From positions 1-42,184 of the forward strand of contig JAIOPX010000359.1 in assembly GCA_021413705.1 (NCBI GenBank): 42,184 bases of DNA, in the 5' to 3' direction. Each line of letters opens with the position of its first letter. Within the stretch, counting starts at the first letter, position 1. The notes under the pieces are model-generated. The model searched no databases and had not been told where the DNA came from. It saw only the letters and a program-made list of their open reading frames with translations. Both the position numbers and the translations under genes were made by a program. Of the stretch, positions 24,912 through 32,324 are shown piece after piece. Origin of the DNA: Planctomycetota bacterium (GTDB taxonomy: Bacteria > Planctomycetota > Planctomycetia > Pirellulales > UBA7805).

Positions 24912-26303
24912 ATGAGCGAAATTAGACTCAACATCCTCGCCGCCGACGGGGACATCCATGGCCGAGTGCATGGCTCGGACGGCGACCGCGTGATCGCGGC
25001 CCTGGCGGCCGATCCGGTCACGATCGCCGACCTCGATACCGCGCTGGGGCGGTATCGCGTTCGCCGCGACGGGCGAAGTTTTTTTGCCCACTTCCGCACC
25101 GGCGTGTGCAACGAGCCGTGGGACGCAGGCATTATTTATATCGACTTGCCCGGCCGGCTGATTGCCAGCAAATCCACCTATTCGACCTGGAGCCATCGCG
25201 GCGAGATCCTCGCCGAAGCGGGGCTGGCGTCCGAACGAACTGACGTGCGGCACAGTCACGATCATCCGTCGAACCCCAAGTCGCGACCATTTCGCGACGA
25301 GTCGGGCGAGACGACCGACGATGCAGCGGACGACGACGATGATCCTTTGGGCGATATCCCTGGGCCAGATGACGAAGATCGGTCCGGACCGGTCGAGGTG
25401 CCGTACCATTTGGCGGCCGACTGGAAGTTTCTCAAGGAGCCGTTGTTTTTTGAAGCGGCGTCGGACGATCGCCGCGCAAAGCGCCGCGCGGCGCTGCAAC
25501 TCGACGAGCGCGAGATCGTCTATGGCTGTCTGGCGGAGTTTGTCGTGCGCGAGATGAGCGCGCGGCGCGGGGCGCTGGTCGATCTCGCGGCCGACGCTCA
25601 ATACGCGCAGTTTCGCGAGATGCATATCAAGTGGATGCTCGATCCACATCCAGGGCTGGGAGGACGGTCGGTGCGTGAGTTGATGATCGACCAGCGACAC
25701 GAGCATCTGAAGTGGGACTTGCAGGATCAGTCGCTGCGGTGGTCGTATTTCAGAAACGCCCCGCCGGGCGTAAGCCGCGATTCGGCCGCGTACCGCGACA
25801 GCGGCTTTGGCACGCACGAGATCGTGCTGTATTACGACTTGGTGCGCGAGATGCTGGCGGAATGCTTGTGGCGGATGACGTCGAACGAACCTGGCGCCAG
25901 CGACGCGGCGGCGCTGGTGGAGCATTTGCACAAATACCGGCAAGAGTGGCTGAACAAACCGCACGATTCGATGCGCGGCCGGACCCCCGCCGCGATGATC
26001 GACCGGGAGAAGCGTCGGCTGCCGGAAGCGATCTCCGGCCCGGAGGCGCTGATCGATCCCGATTGCCCCGCCTGCCAGGCGATGGCCGACGGCCGCTTTG
26101 GCCCAGGCTTCTGGTGCCTCGACGGCTGCGAAATGGACGAGCATTTTGCCTTCTCCATGTTTCACGACACGCTGGAGGAATGGGAGCAGGATCAGCGCGA
26201 GTGCGAAGAACGAATCCGGCAATTCAACGAAGAGCAAAAGAACCGGCCGGTGGAAGATGAGGACGGCGACGATTTTTGGAAGGGGGACTCGTTGCCGGAG
26301 TGA
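24912..26303 (+). CDS. Large hypothetical protein with C-terminal Cys motifs
   Basis: The protein is 463 residues and cytosolic. Residues 1-110 look alpha/beta (SEIRLNILAADGDIHGRVHGSDGD). Residues 125-160 form a very acidic linker (DDAADDDDDPLGDIPG). The central half is helical and charged, with PHDSMRGRTPAAMIDREKRRL. The C-terminus has DPDCPACQAMADG and FWCLDGCEMDEHFAF, a possible metal-binding Cys4 set, and then a helical tail rich in Glu/Gln. No catalytic motif is recognised. Codon use and GC match the neighbours, and a good promoter lies upstream. A nearly full-length antisense frame exists but has no protein-like features. Confidence 0.8.
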   Translation: MSEIRLNILAADGDIHGRVHGSDGDRVIAALAADPVTIADLDTALGRYRVRRDGRSFFAHFRTGVCNEPWDAGIIYIDLPGRLIASKSTYSTWSHRGEILAEAGLASERTDVRHSHDHPSNPKSRPFRDESGETTDDAADDDDDPLGDIPGPDDEDRSGPVEVPYHLAADWKFLKEPLFFEAASDDRRAKRRAALQLDEREIVYGCLAEFVVREMSARRGALVDLAADAQYAQFREMHIKWMLDPHPGLGGRSVRELMIDQRHEHLKWDLQDQSLRWSYFRNAPPGVSRDSAAYRDSGFGTHEIVLYYDLVREMLAECLWRMTSNEPGASDAAALVEHLHKYRQEWLNKPHDSMRGRTPAAMIDREKRRLPEAISGPEALIDPDCPACQAMADGRFGPGFWCLDGCEMDEHFAFSMFHDTLEEWEQDQRECEERIRQFNEEQKNRPVEDEDGDDFWKGDSLPE

Positions 26304-26359
26304 GGGCCGCGCGGCAGAACTAACCTTGCCTGCTCGGCACTGGCAAAGTCAGTGGCGCT

Positions 26360-27052
26360 TCACTTCTTTGCCCCCGGCAGATTCTTGTCCGGCGTCATGG
26401 GCGACATCGGTGCGGAGGCCATCGCTTTGGGAGCTTCTGTTTCAGCAATTACAGATACATCTTTCGATGGCTCCGGAACCATTAAATCAAGTTCTTTAGA
26501 ATAATGGTGGTTCGAAATATGTATTATGTCAAATTGAGAACCTGCTAGCGGTCCAGAAGTCATTACAGCAGTCACTCGCAAAGCGGTGTATTCTGTAGTG
26601 GTGATTTTTCTAGCGTGATCCACACGAAAATGCGTCCCCTTTTTCACTATCGATACACTAGGATATTTTTCTGGCTCACGCATGAACTCGGCCATGTCTA
26701 TTCTGTCCCGCACCTGTCCACCTGGTGGCCAGTAAAACGAGTGTCCCAATACACTTCCATCATAAACAAGGTCAACTACTGTTTCATGCTGTATTGCTGG
26801 ATCGTATCCACCAAAATATTGTATTTCTAAAGATCGATCGAGTGCTTTTTGTCCTTCTGTATGCGATCCTGTTCCGGGTGTCCCCGTACCGCTTGGTCGT
26901 TGTCCGTCCAAATGCGATCCTGCTCCAGGTGTCCCTGTCACGTCACAGCCACACAACAACAGCGGGCACGAGGCCAGCAATACAACGACTTTAGCTCTGC
27001 AAATGCGATAAGTGAGGTTGAACACGTCAGTGCAATCAGGCAGCATGGACAT
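26360..27052 (-). CDS. Putative lipoprotein with short internal repeat
   Basis: The protein is 230 residues. The N-terminus has a basic and hydrophobic signal (RAKVVVLLASCPLLLCGC) with a lipobox-like LCGC, so the mature protein would be attached at Cys36. Next come two copies of a Gly/Thr/Pro repeat, GTPGAGSHLDGQ and GTPGTGSHTEGQ. The remaining domain (about 70-200) is beta-rich, with FREPEKYP-like and RVDHARKITTTEYTALRVTAVMT segments. The AT-rich coding sequence is unlike the adjacent genes and suggests transfer. No family is recognised. Confidence 0.65.
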   Translation of the reverse strand: MSMLPDCTDVFNLTYRICRAKVVVLLASCPLLLCGCDVTGTPGAGSHLDGQRPSGTGTPGTGSHTEGQKALDRSLEIQYFGGYDPAIQHETVVDLVYDGSVLGHSFYWPPGGQVRDRIDMAEFMREPEKYPSVSIVKKGTHFRVDHARKITTTEYTALRVTAVMTSGPLAGSQFDIIHISNHHYSKELDLMVPEPSKDVSVIAETEAPKAMASAPMSPMTPDKNLPGAKK

Positions 27053-27167
27053 GACCTCGTTGAAAGAATGCCTGCAGAGACGTTTGATTGCGGCTAATGG
27101 GGCATTTTGTCGCTGAATGCAGTTTCGTCGTGTTCGCTAACAACATTTTTTCAAAGTTCCTCGCCGC

Positions 27168-27824
27168 TCACGACTTTTTCGTGAACTCAATCCGCATCAT
27201 CTTGAACTCTTTGCCCGTCTTGGGATTCACGCCGTACATTTCCAGCGTCTTGGTGTCGGGGCCGGTGATGGTCTCGACTTCGCGCACCATCGTGGGCTTC
27301 TTGGTGATGGGGCAGTTGGCGGTGTACTGCCAGGTGAGCGTCTTGCCGTCGGCGGAGAGCGTGCCGATGCCGTTCATCATGCCCGTGCTCTGGTTGTCGA
27401 TCCAGGTAGCGACGAATTGCTCGGAGACGTTGTCAAAGCCGTACAGCCCCAGTCCGGTATACGGCCCCATGCCAGGCATGTTGCCGGCGATCTCCGCCTT
27501 GGTGTAGTGGCCGTCCATGATCGACGTGATGGTGGCGGTGCAATCGCTCTTCATCGGTTCGTCGCTTCCCGGCATCCACATCTGGCTTTTCCCCTGCCAG
27601 ACGCCGACCGCCTGGGCGAGCCGCTTGTGCATCTTGCCCGGCGTGCCGGCGATCATGCAGGCCTGCATGTCGGCCGCGGTCCAACCCGGCGGCAGCTTCA
27701 TCTCCGGCGGAGCGCCGGCGGCCGGCTTCGCGTCGGCCGGCGCTTCCGCGTTGCTGTGTGAACCAAGGATCGAAGCGAGCGCGGCGGCGGAAATGCAAGT
27801 CAACCCGATGAATGTTTTGCGCAT
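27168..27824 (-). CDS. DUF1579 family exported protein
   Basis: The protein is 218 residues from ATG 27824, preceded by a G-rich ribosome site; the frame starts five codons earlier. An export signal (RKTFIGLTCISAAALASILGSHSNAEA) precedes a short Pro/Ala linker. The body shows VGVWQGKSQMWM, DGHYTKAEIAGNMPGMGPYTGLGLYGFDN and MNGIGTLSADGKTLTW, the pattern of DUF1579 (a lipocalin-like beta barrel). Function is unknown. These proteins are frequent in planctomycetes, often near SRPBCC/DoxX cassettes such as the one at 33.5-37.9 kb. Confidence 0.85.
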   Translation of the reverse strand: MRKTFIGLTCISAAALASILGSHSNAEAPADAKPAAGAPPEMKLPPGWTAADMQACMIAGTPGKMHKRLAQAVGVWQGKSQMWMPGSDEPMKSDCTATITSIMDGHYTKAEIAGNMPGMGPYTGLGLYGFDNVSEQFVATWIDNQSTGMMNGIGTLSADGKTLTWQYTANCPITKKPTMVREVETITGPDTKTLEMYGVNPKTGKEFKMMRIEFTKKS

Positions 27825-27997
27825 CGTAGTGTCCCCCAAAAATATATATGTTGACGGATGTCCGGCCTATAAGGTGGCCACCTGCTTGTCCAATTAGCAT
27901 AACACGTTTCTTAGTTTCCGGGGGTAGTGGAGGGAAGGCGTCGCACGGAGAAAATGGTACCGCGAATGCCGGATTGGCAGAACTTCGTCCACCTCAT

Positions 27998-28303
27998 TTA
28001 ACCCGCCGATGGTGAGGGCTTTGGCAACAACCGCTGCTCGATGACCTCTTCCGTCAGGCCGATGATCAATATTTCCTTGCGCGGGCTGCTGTGGCCACGG
28101 AGGATTTGCACGTTGGCCCGGGTGATTTGCAACGTGTCGGCCAGGAGCGCGATAACCGCGACATTCGCCTCACCCGCCTGCGGCGTGGCCGTGACGGTGA
28201 GCTTGATGCCGTCGCCATACGGACCGACGATCCGCTCGCGCGACGAGCCGGGGACCACTTTGACGGCGAGCGCGAAACCGTTGGGATGGGGAAGTAGAAG
28301 CAT
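27998..28303 (-). CDS. DUF167 / UPF0235 family protein
   Basis: The protein is 101 residues. The family signature is visible in LAVKVVPGSSRERIVGPYGDGIKLTVTATPQAGEANVAVIALLA, together with VQILRGHSSPRKEILI. This small alpha/beta protein (YggU type) is widely conserved and has no assigned function. The gene stands alone on the minus strand. The start at 28303 gives the expected family length. Confidence 0.88.
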   Translation of the reverse strand: MLLLPHPNGFALAVKVVPGSSRERIVGPYGDGIKLTVTATPQAGEANVAVIALLADTLQITRANVQILRGHSSPRKEILIIGLTEEVIEQRLLPKPSPSAG

Positions 28304-28601
28304 CGAGTTGATTCCCTATTCGCGGACGCGCGGGTGCCCCAGCCGCGGGACAGTCGCCACGGCTGTAATCATTTTAGTAATTTAAGCCATCGCGAAATCG
28401 CGAGCCGAGCGGGAGCTGGGCTCAAGTGCAGGTGTCAACCTAAATCACGATTAGCGGTCGGGACCACGTTGACAATTATCGGCGTGAAAGGCCGAGAGAT
28501 GATAGCCCAGGTCGCAGCCCGGGGTGGCATGTGGAAATATATTTGCGAGAGAGCCCTGAAGGGGCGCGATACGAGCGCGCATGGCAGAGCATCAGCGGTT
28601 T

Positions 28602-28660
28602 GGCGCTAGCCACCGGTTTTTGTGGTGTGTGGATTTTTTAATGAACCGGCGGCTAGCGCC
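28602..28660. repeat. Inverted repeat, 17-bp arms (16 of 17 paired)
   Basis: GGCGCTAGCCACCGGTT at 28602-28618 and AACCGGCGGCTAGCGCC at 28644-28660 are inverted copies with one mismatch around an A/T-rich centre. The region 28304-28777 contains no supported gene; this and the next inverted repeat are its only structure. Confidence 0.8.
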
Positions 28661-28670
28661 GTGCCACTCA

Positions 28671-28757
28671 CAGTAGGTTCCATCTGCCGGATGGTACCTG
28701 AACTGCTCGCAAGGTCACACTGCAACGCAGATACCGCCCGGCAGGCGGAACCTACTG
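28671..28757. repeat. Inverted repeat, 20-bp arms (18 of 20 paired)
   Basis: CAGTAGGTTCCATCTGCCGG at 28671-28690 pairs with CCGGCAGGCGGAACCTACTG at 28738-28757, apart from two positions. It follows the previous inverted repeat by ten bases, so the two form a double-hairpin unit. It is probably a dispersed intergenic element. Confidence 0.8.
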
Positions 28758-28777
28758 CGCCGAACGGCGCATTCTCA

Positions 28778-29092
28778 TTACGGCGGGCGGGGTTCGGGAT
28801 CGGATGAACTCGGCGACGTGGCGGTGTACTCATCGATTGCTGCGGTGGTGATGGTTGCTGATTCGGTTGCAGTTGGTGTATTGCCTTCGCCGGCGGCGCG
28901 TTCGCGCAGTTTATCGCGCAGCAGGCGCAGGGCGCGGACATAGATTTCCTGGCTGATGCCGGTGGATTCGAGATAGGCGGGCGACGGCGGCGGGAACATG
29001 CTCCCCAGGCCGGGGGCATCGGGTATAGCGCTGTCGAGGGCGCCGGGTGCCTGGGGCATCGCGCCAGCCAGAGCGCCGAAAATCTGCTGCAT
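28778..29092 (-). CDS. Hypothetical protein, Pro/Ala-rich, possibly a C-terminal remnant
   Basis: The frame has 104 residues from ATG 29092 (MQQIFGALAGAMPQAPGALD). A helical segment, QEIYVRALRLLRDKLRERAAGE, sits in the middle, and the tail is low-complexity Thr/Ser/Pro. The frame is open for 18 more codons upstream, where it encodes the dispersed repeat at 29128-29144. No ribosome site is evident and the protein may be the end of a longer, lost gene. The family is unknown. Confidence 0.4.
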   Translation of the reverse strand: MQQIFGALAGAMPQAPGALDSAIPDAPGLGSMFPPPSPAYLESTGISQEIYVRALRLLRDKLRERAAGEGNTPTATESATITTAAIDEYTATSPSSSDPEPRPP

Positions 29093-29127
29093 TGCGCTAG
29101 TGGCGGGGTCAAAGGCCTGGGGCGTTG

Positions 29128-29144
29128 GGTAGTGATACCGTTTG
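29128..29144 (+). repeat. 17-bp repeat GGTAGTGATACCGTTTG, copy 1
   Basis: The same 17 bases occur in inverse orientation at 32380-32396. Flanking bases are also similar: GCCTGGGGC precedes this copy, and GCCTAGGGC precedes the other when read in the same sense. The copies bracket a 3.25-kb segment. Confidence 0.75.
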
Positions 29145-29146
29145 AA

Positions 29147-29602
29147 CTATTTTCCGGCGGGGGCTGGTCGGGGCGGTGGTTGATGCCCTTCCTCAACAGA
29201 TCGCATATCTTCAAGTATCCACTCGGCCATATCTTTCTGCATTCTTGCCTTATCGTTTGCCCAATAAAGGGCTAAAGCTCCGATGCCGATGCCAAACAGA
29301 CCCAAAAAACAGAAAAGAATCTCGGCCAAAATGGCCCCCCATTTTAAATGTTCCACTTGGCCGGTGACTGTACTAAACGAGTCTATGCCTGCGGCATGAG
29401 CAAGTGCCGCAATTAGGCCGGATGCACCAACGCCAATAGCACACCAACCTAAGGAATCGAGCCGATTGCAGCTTTCTGTGCATTGTCGGATGCGCGTTTT
29501 CATGCAATTCCAAAAAATTGCTGGCACTAAAAGAGCGTGCGAGTCTGCTAGTAAAGGGATACTATATTTATGCGAAATATGAACGGATTCATTTTTAACC
29601 AT
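29147..29602 (-). CDS. Small membrane protein of unknown function
   Basis: The protein is 151 residues from ATG 29602, which overlaps the upstream stop by 8 bases; ATG 29503 (MKTRIRQC) is an alternative start. Two membrane segments are predicted, LGWCAIGVGASGLIAALAHA and WGAILAEILFCFLGLFGIGI. They are followed by a charged helical tail (ANDKARMQKDMAEWILEDMRSVEEG) and a Pro-rich end. It is probably an inner-membrane protein with cytosolic ends. Overlap with the zinc-ribbon gene indicates a two-gene operon. The AT-rich composition resembles the lipoprotein gene at 26.4 kb. Confidence 0.6.
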   Translation of the reverse strand: MVKNESVHISHKYSIPLLADSHALLVPAIFWNCMKTRIRQCTESCNRLDSLGWCAIGVGASGLIAALAHAAGIDSFSTVTGQVEHLKWGAILAEILFCFLGLFGIGIGALALYWANDKARMQKDMAEWILEDMRSVEEGHQPPPRPAPAGK

Positions 29603-29894
29603 TGTTCACCGCCTTGCCCTGCTCCACGGATGATGGAGCAGGATGGAGGCCGGCGGCAATGGAGTTTATCAAAACCGTGTTTCCGCAATTATCGCAGATG
29701 ATTACAGCACATGGATAATTTCCATCAGACAACGCCTCACCAGTCGATGTGCTTAATGTCATGTGGGCCGGCGCTGCGCCAATCGTCCATTGATCGGAAC
29801 CGCAATATGGGCAAGCCCTTGAATCAGACCACTTTTCCTTGATCCATTCGAGAAGTTTGTCAGTTTGGTCTTTTGTCCAATTGATTGATTCCAC
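29595..29894 (-). CDS. Zinc-ribbon protein of unknown function
   Basis: The protein is 99 residues from GTG 29894; the open frame begins at 29951 without a good start. The N-terminal helix INWTKDQTDKLLEWIKEKW precedes a zinc-ribbon pair, CPYCGSDQW and ICDNCGNTVLIN. The Cys4 spacing and the NCGNT motif resemble small proteins that bind zinc and sometimes nucleic acid or a partner protein. The stop overlaps the start of the following membrane-protein gene. The function is not known. Confidence 0.65.
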   Translation of the reverse strand: MESINWTKDQTDKLLEWIKEKWSDSRACPYCGSDQWTIGAAPAHMTLSTSTGEALSDGNYPCAVIICDNCGNTVLINSIAAGLHPAPSSVEQGKAVNNG

Positions 29895-29982
29895 TGGAAC
29901 GTGCCCTCGGCTTGACGTGCGCAGCCGAGAGGAATACCATGCCAGTAACAAACCCGCGCATGGTTCTCGGCAAGAGAACTAG

Positions 29983-30012
29983 AAAAGCCCCAGTTGACCG
30001 CTGGGGCTTTTT
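29983..30012. terminator. Bidirectional intrinsic terminator
   Basis: AAAAGCCCCAG and CTGGGGCTTTTT form an 11-bp stem with a 7-base loop and a T-run on either strand. It lies outside the IS1-like element; its last T's are part of the left target-site copy. It would stop minus-strand transcription from the transposase and plus-strand transcription from elsewhere. Confidence 0.85.
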
Positions 30013-30029
30013 CATTGTATCCGATCCGC

Positions 30030-30905
30030 TTAGGCGTTCAACAGATCGTCAAACCGCCAGAGCGTATCCGTCACGCCAGCGGCCATGGCAGGCGTAATCC
30101 GCATTTTGCCCGGACGCCAGCAAAAATTGTAATAGGCCATGTGGAGCGCACATGCCGCGTCCAGGTTCTCAATTTTTTTGCTGAACCCCAAGGCCAACCG
30201 CGTGAACCGTTTCATAAAGGTTCGCACGGTCAAATTGCACCGTTCGATATGCGACGTGCATATCGTTCGCTCTTGGCTTTCGTTTATCCCAAACACGCCC
30301 CGTCGTTTCGTTCCGACCATTTCGCTCGGGGTGTAGGGAAGTATCGCGTTGCGGTAATCCTTGATGATCGTGCCAAACTTGGCATACGGACCAAAGGCCA
30401 GATCGACCGCTTCCGGGTACGCTGCAAATCCATCCGTGCTGATTTGCGTCACATGCTCGAAACCGGGGCGAGCGTAGCGGTGCGCATCGCTGGCGTGGCT
30501 CTTGGGCATTGCGAGCCGGCTGGCCAAATCCATCATGTAGCGCCGGGCGTTGTCGGCAGACCGCTTGCCGAGTAGGTAGGTCGGGACCAGTTTGGTCTTT
30601 TGGTCGATGCTGTACCACAGATACACGTCGCCAATGTCCGACCGCTCGGCCTTTTCGTCGATGGTTAGCCGGGCTTGTTTCTTGCCAACAAAGGTCCACA
30701 TTTCATCCGTTTCCAGGTGGCCCAACGTGAGGCCCTGGAAACGAGCCTCCATCAGCTCGCGGCAGTGGTCCCCTGCCCAAAGTAATTGGCGCAGGACGCT
30801 GGGGATATTGGTCTGCATCAGCCGGCAGGTGGAGCGGATTGAATTGCCCTCGACTAGCAGCCGCAGAATCGTGTTACGCTTTTCGGTACTCATTTTGTTG
30901 GCCAT
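30030..30905 (-). CDS. IS1 family transposase
   Basis: The protein is 291 residues from the second in-frame Met, ATG 30905 (MANKMSTEKRNTILRLLVEGNSIR); the frame extends to 31031 through the leader hairpins. The N-terminal helix-turn-helix (GNSIRSTCRLMQTNIPSVLRQL) is followed by a DDE-type core with TDEMWTFV, QISTDGFAAYPEAV and TSHIERCNLTVRTFMKRFTRL. The C-terminus has ALHMAYYNFCWRPGKMRITPAMAAGV, typical of the single-ORF IS1 group found in many environmental bacteria. The gene is complete and no frameshift is needed. Confidence 0.92.
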   Translation of the reverse strand: MANKMSTEKRNTILRLLVEGNSIRSTCRLMQTNIPSVLRQLLWAGDHCRELMEARFQGLTLGHLETDEMWTFVGKKQARLTIDEKAERSDIGDVYLWYSIDQKTKLVPTYLLGKRSADNARRYMMDLASRLAMPKSHASDAHRYARPGFEHVTQISTDGFAAYPEAVDLAFGPYAKFGTIIKDYRNAILPYTPSEMVGTKRRGVFGINESQERTICTSHIERCNLTVRTFMKRFTRLALGFSKKIENLDAACALHMAYYNFCWRPGKMRITPAMAAGVTDTLWRFDDLLNA

Positions 30906-30929
30906 TGCGAAAACCTTCCCTTGGGTGAG

Positions 30930-30975
30930 GGCTTTCGCTAGACTGGAGTTTGCAGGCCGCAGTCTGGCGAAAGCC
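30930..30975 (-). promoter_or_regulatory. Leader hairpin upstream of the transposase start
   Basis: GGCTTTCGCTAGACTG at 30930-30945 pairs with CAGTCTGGCGAAAGCC at 30960-30975 at 15 of 16 positions. It begins 25 bases upstream of the transposase ATG, in its mRNA leader. Such hairpins in IS elements limit expression from outside transcripts by hiding the ribosome site; that role is inferred here. Confidence 0.6.
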
Positions 30976-30988
30976 GGTTTGTGGTTTC

Positions 30989-31028
30989 CCCCGGTTCCTG
31001 TTTCAGCAGGTGCCGGGGTTTTCTTTTG
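30989..31028 (+). terminator. Intrinsic terminator inside the IS element (plus sense)
   Basis: CCCCGG/CCGGGG and an inner CCTG/CAGG pairing form a hairpin with loop TTTCAG, followed by TTTTCTTTT. In plus sense it would stop transcription entering from the transposase's 3' side before it reaches the small gene at 31111. Confidence 0.6.
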
Positions 31029-31110
31029 CATGATTAAAGTATACCAAAATCAAACGGCCCGTCAATGCTGGGGACTTGATTATCGGATACTTTTTTCATA
31101 TATTTCCGCC

Positions 31111-31302
31111 ATGGAAAAAAAATCAACTAGGGGTGGCAAACGTCCCGGCGCAGGACGTAAGCCCAAGCTCCCAGAAGAGCGCCGGGATCAGGTCTTTTCC
31201 GTCAAGCTGACAGCCGACGAAAAGGCCCTGCTGGAAACAGCCGATGCCAGATCATGGGCTAGGGATGCACTTGTCCGGGTAGCGCAGCGGCGCGTAAAAT
31301 GA
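31111..31302 (+). CDS. Small basic protein, possible DNA-binding
   Basis: The protein is 63 residues from ATG 31111. The N-terminus (STRGGKRPGAGRKPKLPEERR) is an AT-hook-like Gly/Arg/Pro/Lys tract common in small phage or plasmid proteins. The C-terminal part (FSVKLTADEKALLETADARSWARDALVRVAQ) resembles a ribbon-helix-helix or a small helical repressor dimer. The IS element is inserted 19 bases upstream of the start, so the native promoter is probably displaced. It may be a remnant of an integrated element. Confidence 0.65.
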   Translation: MEKKSTRGGKRPGAGRKPKLPEERRDQVFSVKLTADEKALLETADARSWARDALVRVAQRRVK

Positions 31303-31306
31303 GCAG

Positions 31307-31372
31307 TGGAGCCGCCGGGTATCGAGCCCGGTCGCCGGGGCATAAATCCCGGCTACCAACCTTGGCGGCCCC
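31307..31372 (-). other. tRNA-like sequence lacking a normal D-arm
   Basis: Read on the minus strand, GGGGCCG at the 5' end pairs with CGGCTCC at the 3' end as a 7-bp acceptor stem with one G-T pair, followed by A. CCGGG-CTCGATA-CCCGG forms a T-arm with the conserved TCGA core. An anticodon-like stem CCGGG/CCCGG encloses an 8-base loop, ATTTATGC. GGTTGGTAG resembles a D-loop, but no D-stem forms. At 66 bases it is too short for a normal tRNA, so it may be a degenerate tRNA or an attachment-site relic. Confidence 0.4.
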
Positions 31373-31622
31373 GAATGGGCCTTCCGTGGCCCCCGTCGCC
31401 ATCCGTGGCGATGGTCAAGATATCCTGCGGGGTGGTAGCAAACGCACCGCACGCCTCCTTGCCCACTGGGCAATGCATCAGCGCTCTAACGCTGATTGGG
31501 GATGATGCCAAGCCTTCCAAGCTGGTTTCATCCTATGCGCATGTATTGGGAGGAATAGATGGCGCGAGAGTAGCGCCGTGGTGCGCACGAGACGGGTAGC
31601 GCGAGAGTAGCGCGAGGGTGCG

Positions 31623-32213
31623 CTAGTTTATTTTGATGTAATATCCATCGCCTTGCTGATCGTTTGTGAGCCCCAGCGGACGTAATGCGGGCAAAATATG
31701 CCGCTTCAAGGTGGGAAGCTCTACTTCGATGCGTCTGGCAATGGTCTTGCCAATGATAGGCCCTTCGCTGGATATCAATTGATACGCTTCCCTTTGCTTT
31801 GGAGTCAATCCAGCTAGATGGGATTGGAATATCTCTGGGGAAGTGCTGTAAAGCGGCTCAACATCTACTTCCCAAATGGAGAAAAACTTGCTTCCATCCG
31901 TTACTTCAAAAGTGAACTCTATTCGATAAGACTCACCCGCTGCTGGAAAAGCATCCGGCGACAATTGACACCTGAAGTTGTAGCCAATTTCATCCGCACT
32001 CCACCGAACGTCCTTTTGAAGTTCCTCAAAGATTACTGCGGCAATATCGAGCGTCAATGTGTAAGCCAACGTGGCCGTACTCTTGGCGAACGATCTGCAC
32101 GTAATGGAGGCTAGCTCTTTGGAAGATACTGGCGTTCCGAGATTCCCCAGAACTCGTGCCATGATCTGGGGACTAGAGCCGGCAAATACAGATAGACGGC
32201 GAACCGGGTCCAT
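31623..32213 (-). CDS. Hypothetical protein with C-terminal winged-helix-like region
   Basis: The protein is 196 residues. The N-terminal 120 residues are alpha/beta with no recognised motif (IAAVIFEELQKDVRWSADEI, ESYRIEFTFEVTDG). The C-terminal segment, GLTPKQREAYQLISSEGPIIGKTIARRI followed by LPTLKRHILPALRPLGL and QQGDGYYI, has the helix-helix-wing layout of a winged-helix DNA-binding domain. It could be a regulator with an N-terminal sensing part. The region 31373-31622 downstream of it holds no gene, only short repeats of GCGCGAGAGTAGCGC near 31560-31620. Confidence 0.6.
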   Translation of the reverse strand: MDPVRRLSVFAGSSPQIMARVLGNLGTPVSSKELASITCRSFAKSTATLAYTLTLDIAAVIFEELQKDVRWSADEIGYNFRCQLSPDAFPAAGESYRIEFTFEVTDGSKFFSIWEVDVEPLYSTSPEIFQSHLAGLTPKQREAYQLISSEGPIIGKTIARRIEVELPTLKRHILPALRPLGLTNDQQGDGYYIKIN

Positions 32214-32240
32214 TCTTTGCTATTCCTTTAACCGGGCCGA

Positions 32241-32283
32241 CCTGGACGGCCCGTGGAAGGAATAAAACCACGGCCCGCCCAGG
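32241..32283. terminator. Long hairpin, 16-bp arms
   Basis: CCTGGACGGCCCGTGG and CCACGGCCCGCCCAGG pair at 14 of 16 positions across AAGGAATAAAA. No T-tract follows on either strand, so it is a strong hairpin of unproven terminator function upstream of the winged-helix gene. Confidence 0.5.
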
Positions 32284-32324
32284 ATCGCAGCGGGAGCTAC
32301 CCGCGAACCCAGTTAAAGAAAAGC

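Larger units (their letters stand above)
30016..31091 (-). mobile_element. IS1-type insertion sequence with 8-bp target duplication
   Basis: The ends are TGTATCCGAT at the left and ATCGGATACT at the right, inverted copies matching at 9 of 10 positions. Directly outside, TTTTTCAT occurs at 30008-30015 and again at 31092-31099, an 8-bp target-site duplication as expected for the IS1 family. The 1076-bp element holds one transposase gene on the minus strand and structured leader DNA. Intact ends and a perfect duplication suggest recent insertion. Confidence 0.85.

Noticed and set aside
24834..26237. 467-codon minus-strand open frame opposite the large unknown gene
   Set aside because: It mirrors the plus-strand gene, is rich in Arg/His/Val as expected of antisense GC-rich DNA, and has no motif; the plus strand has a promoter, start and Cys motifs.
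31560..31620. Short repeats of GCGCGAGAGTAGCGC considered as a CRISPR-like array
   Set aside because: Only two or three irregular copies with no unique spacers and no cas genes.
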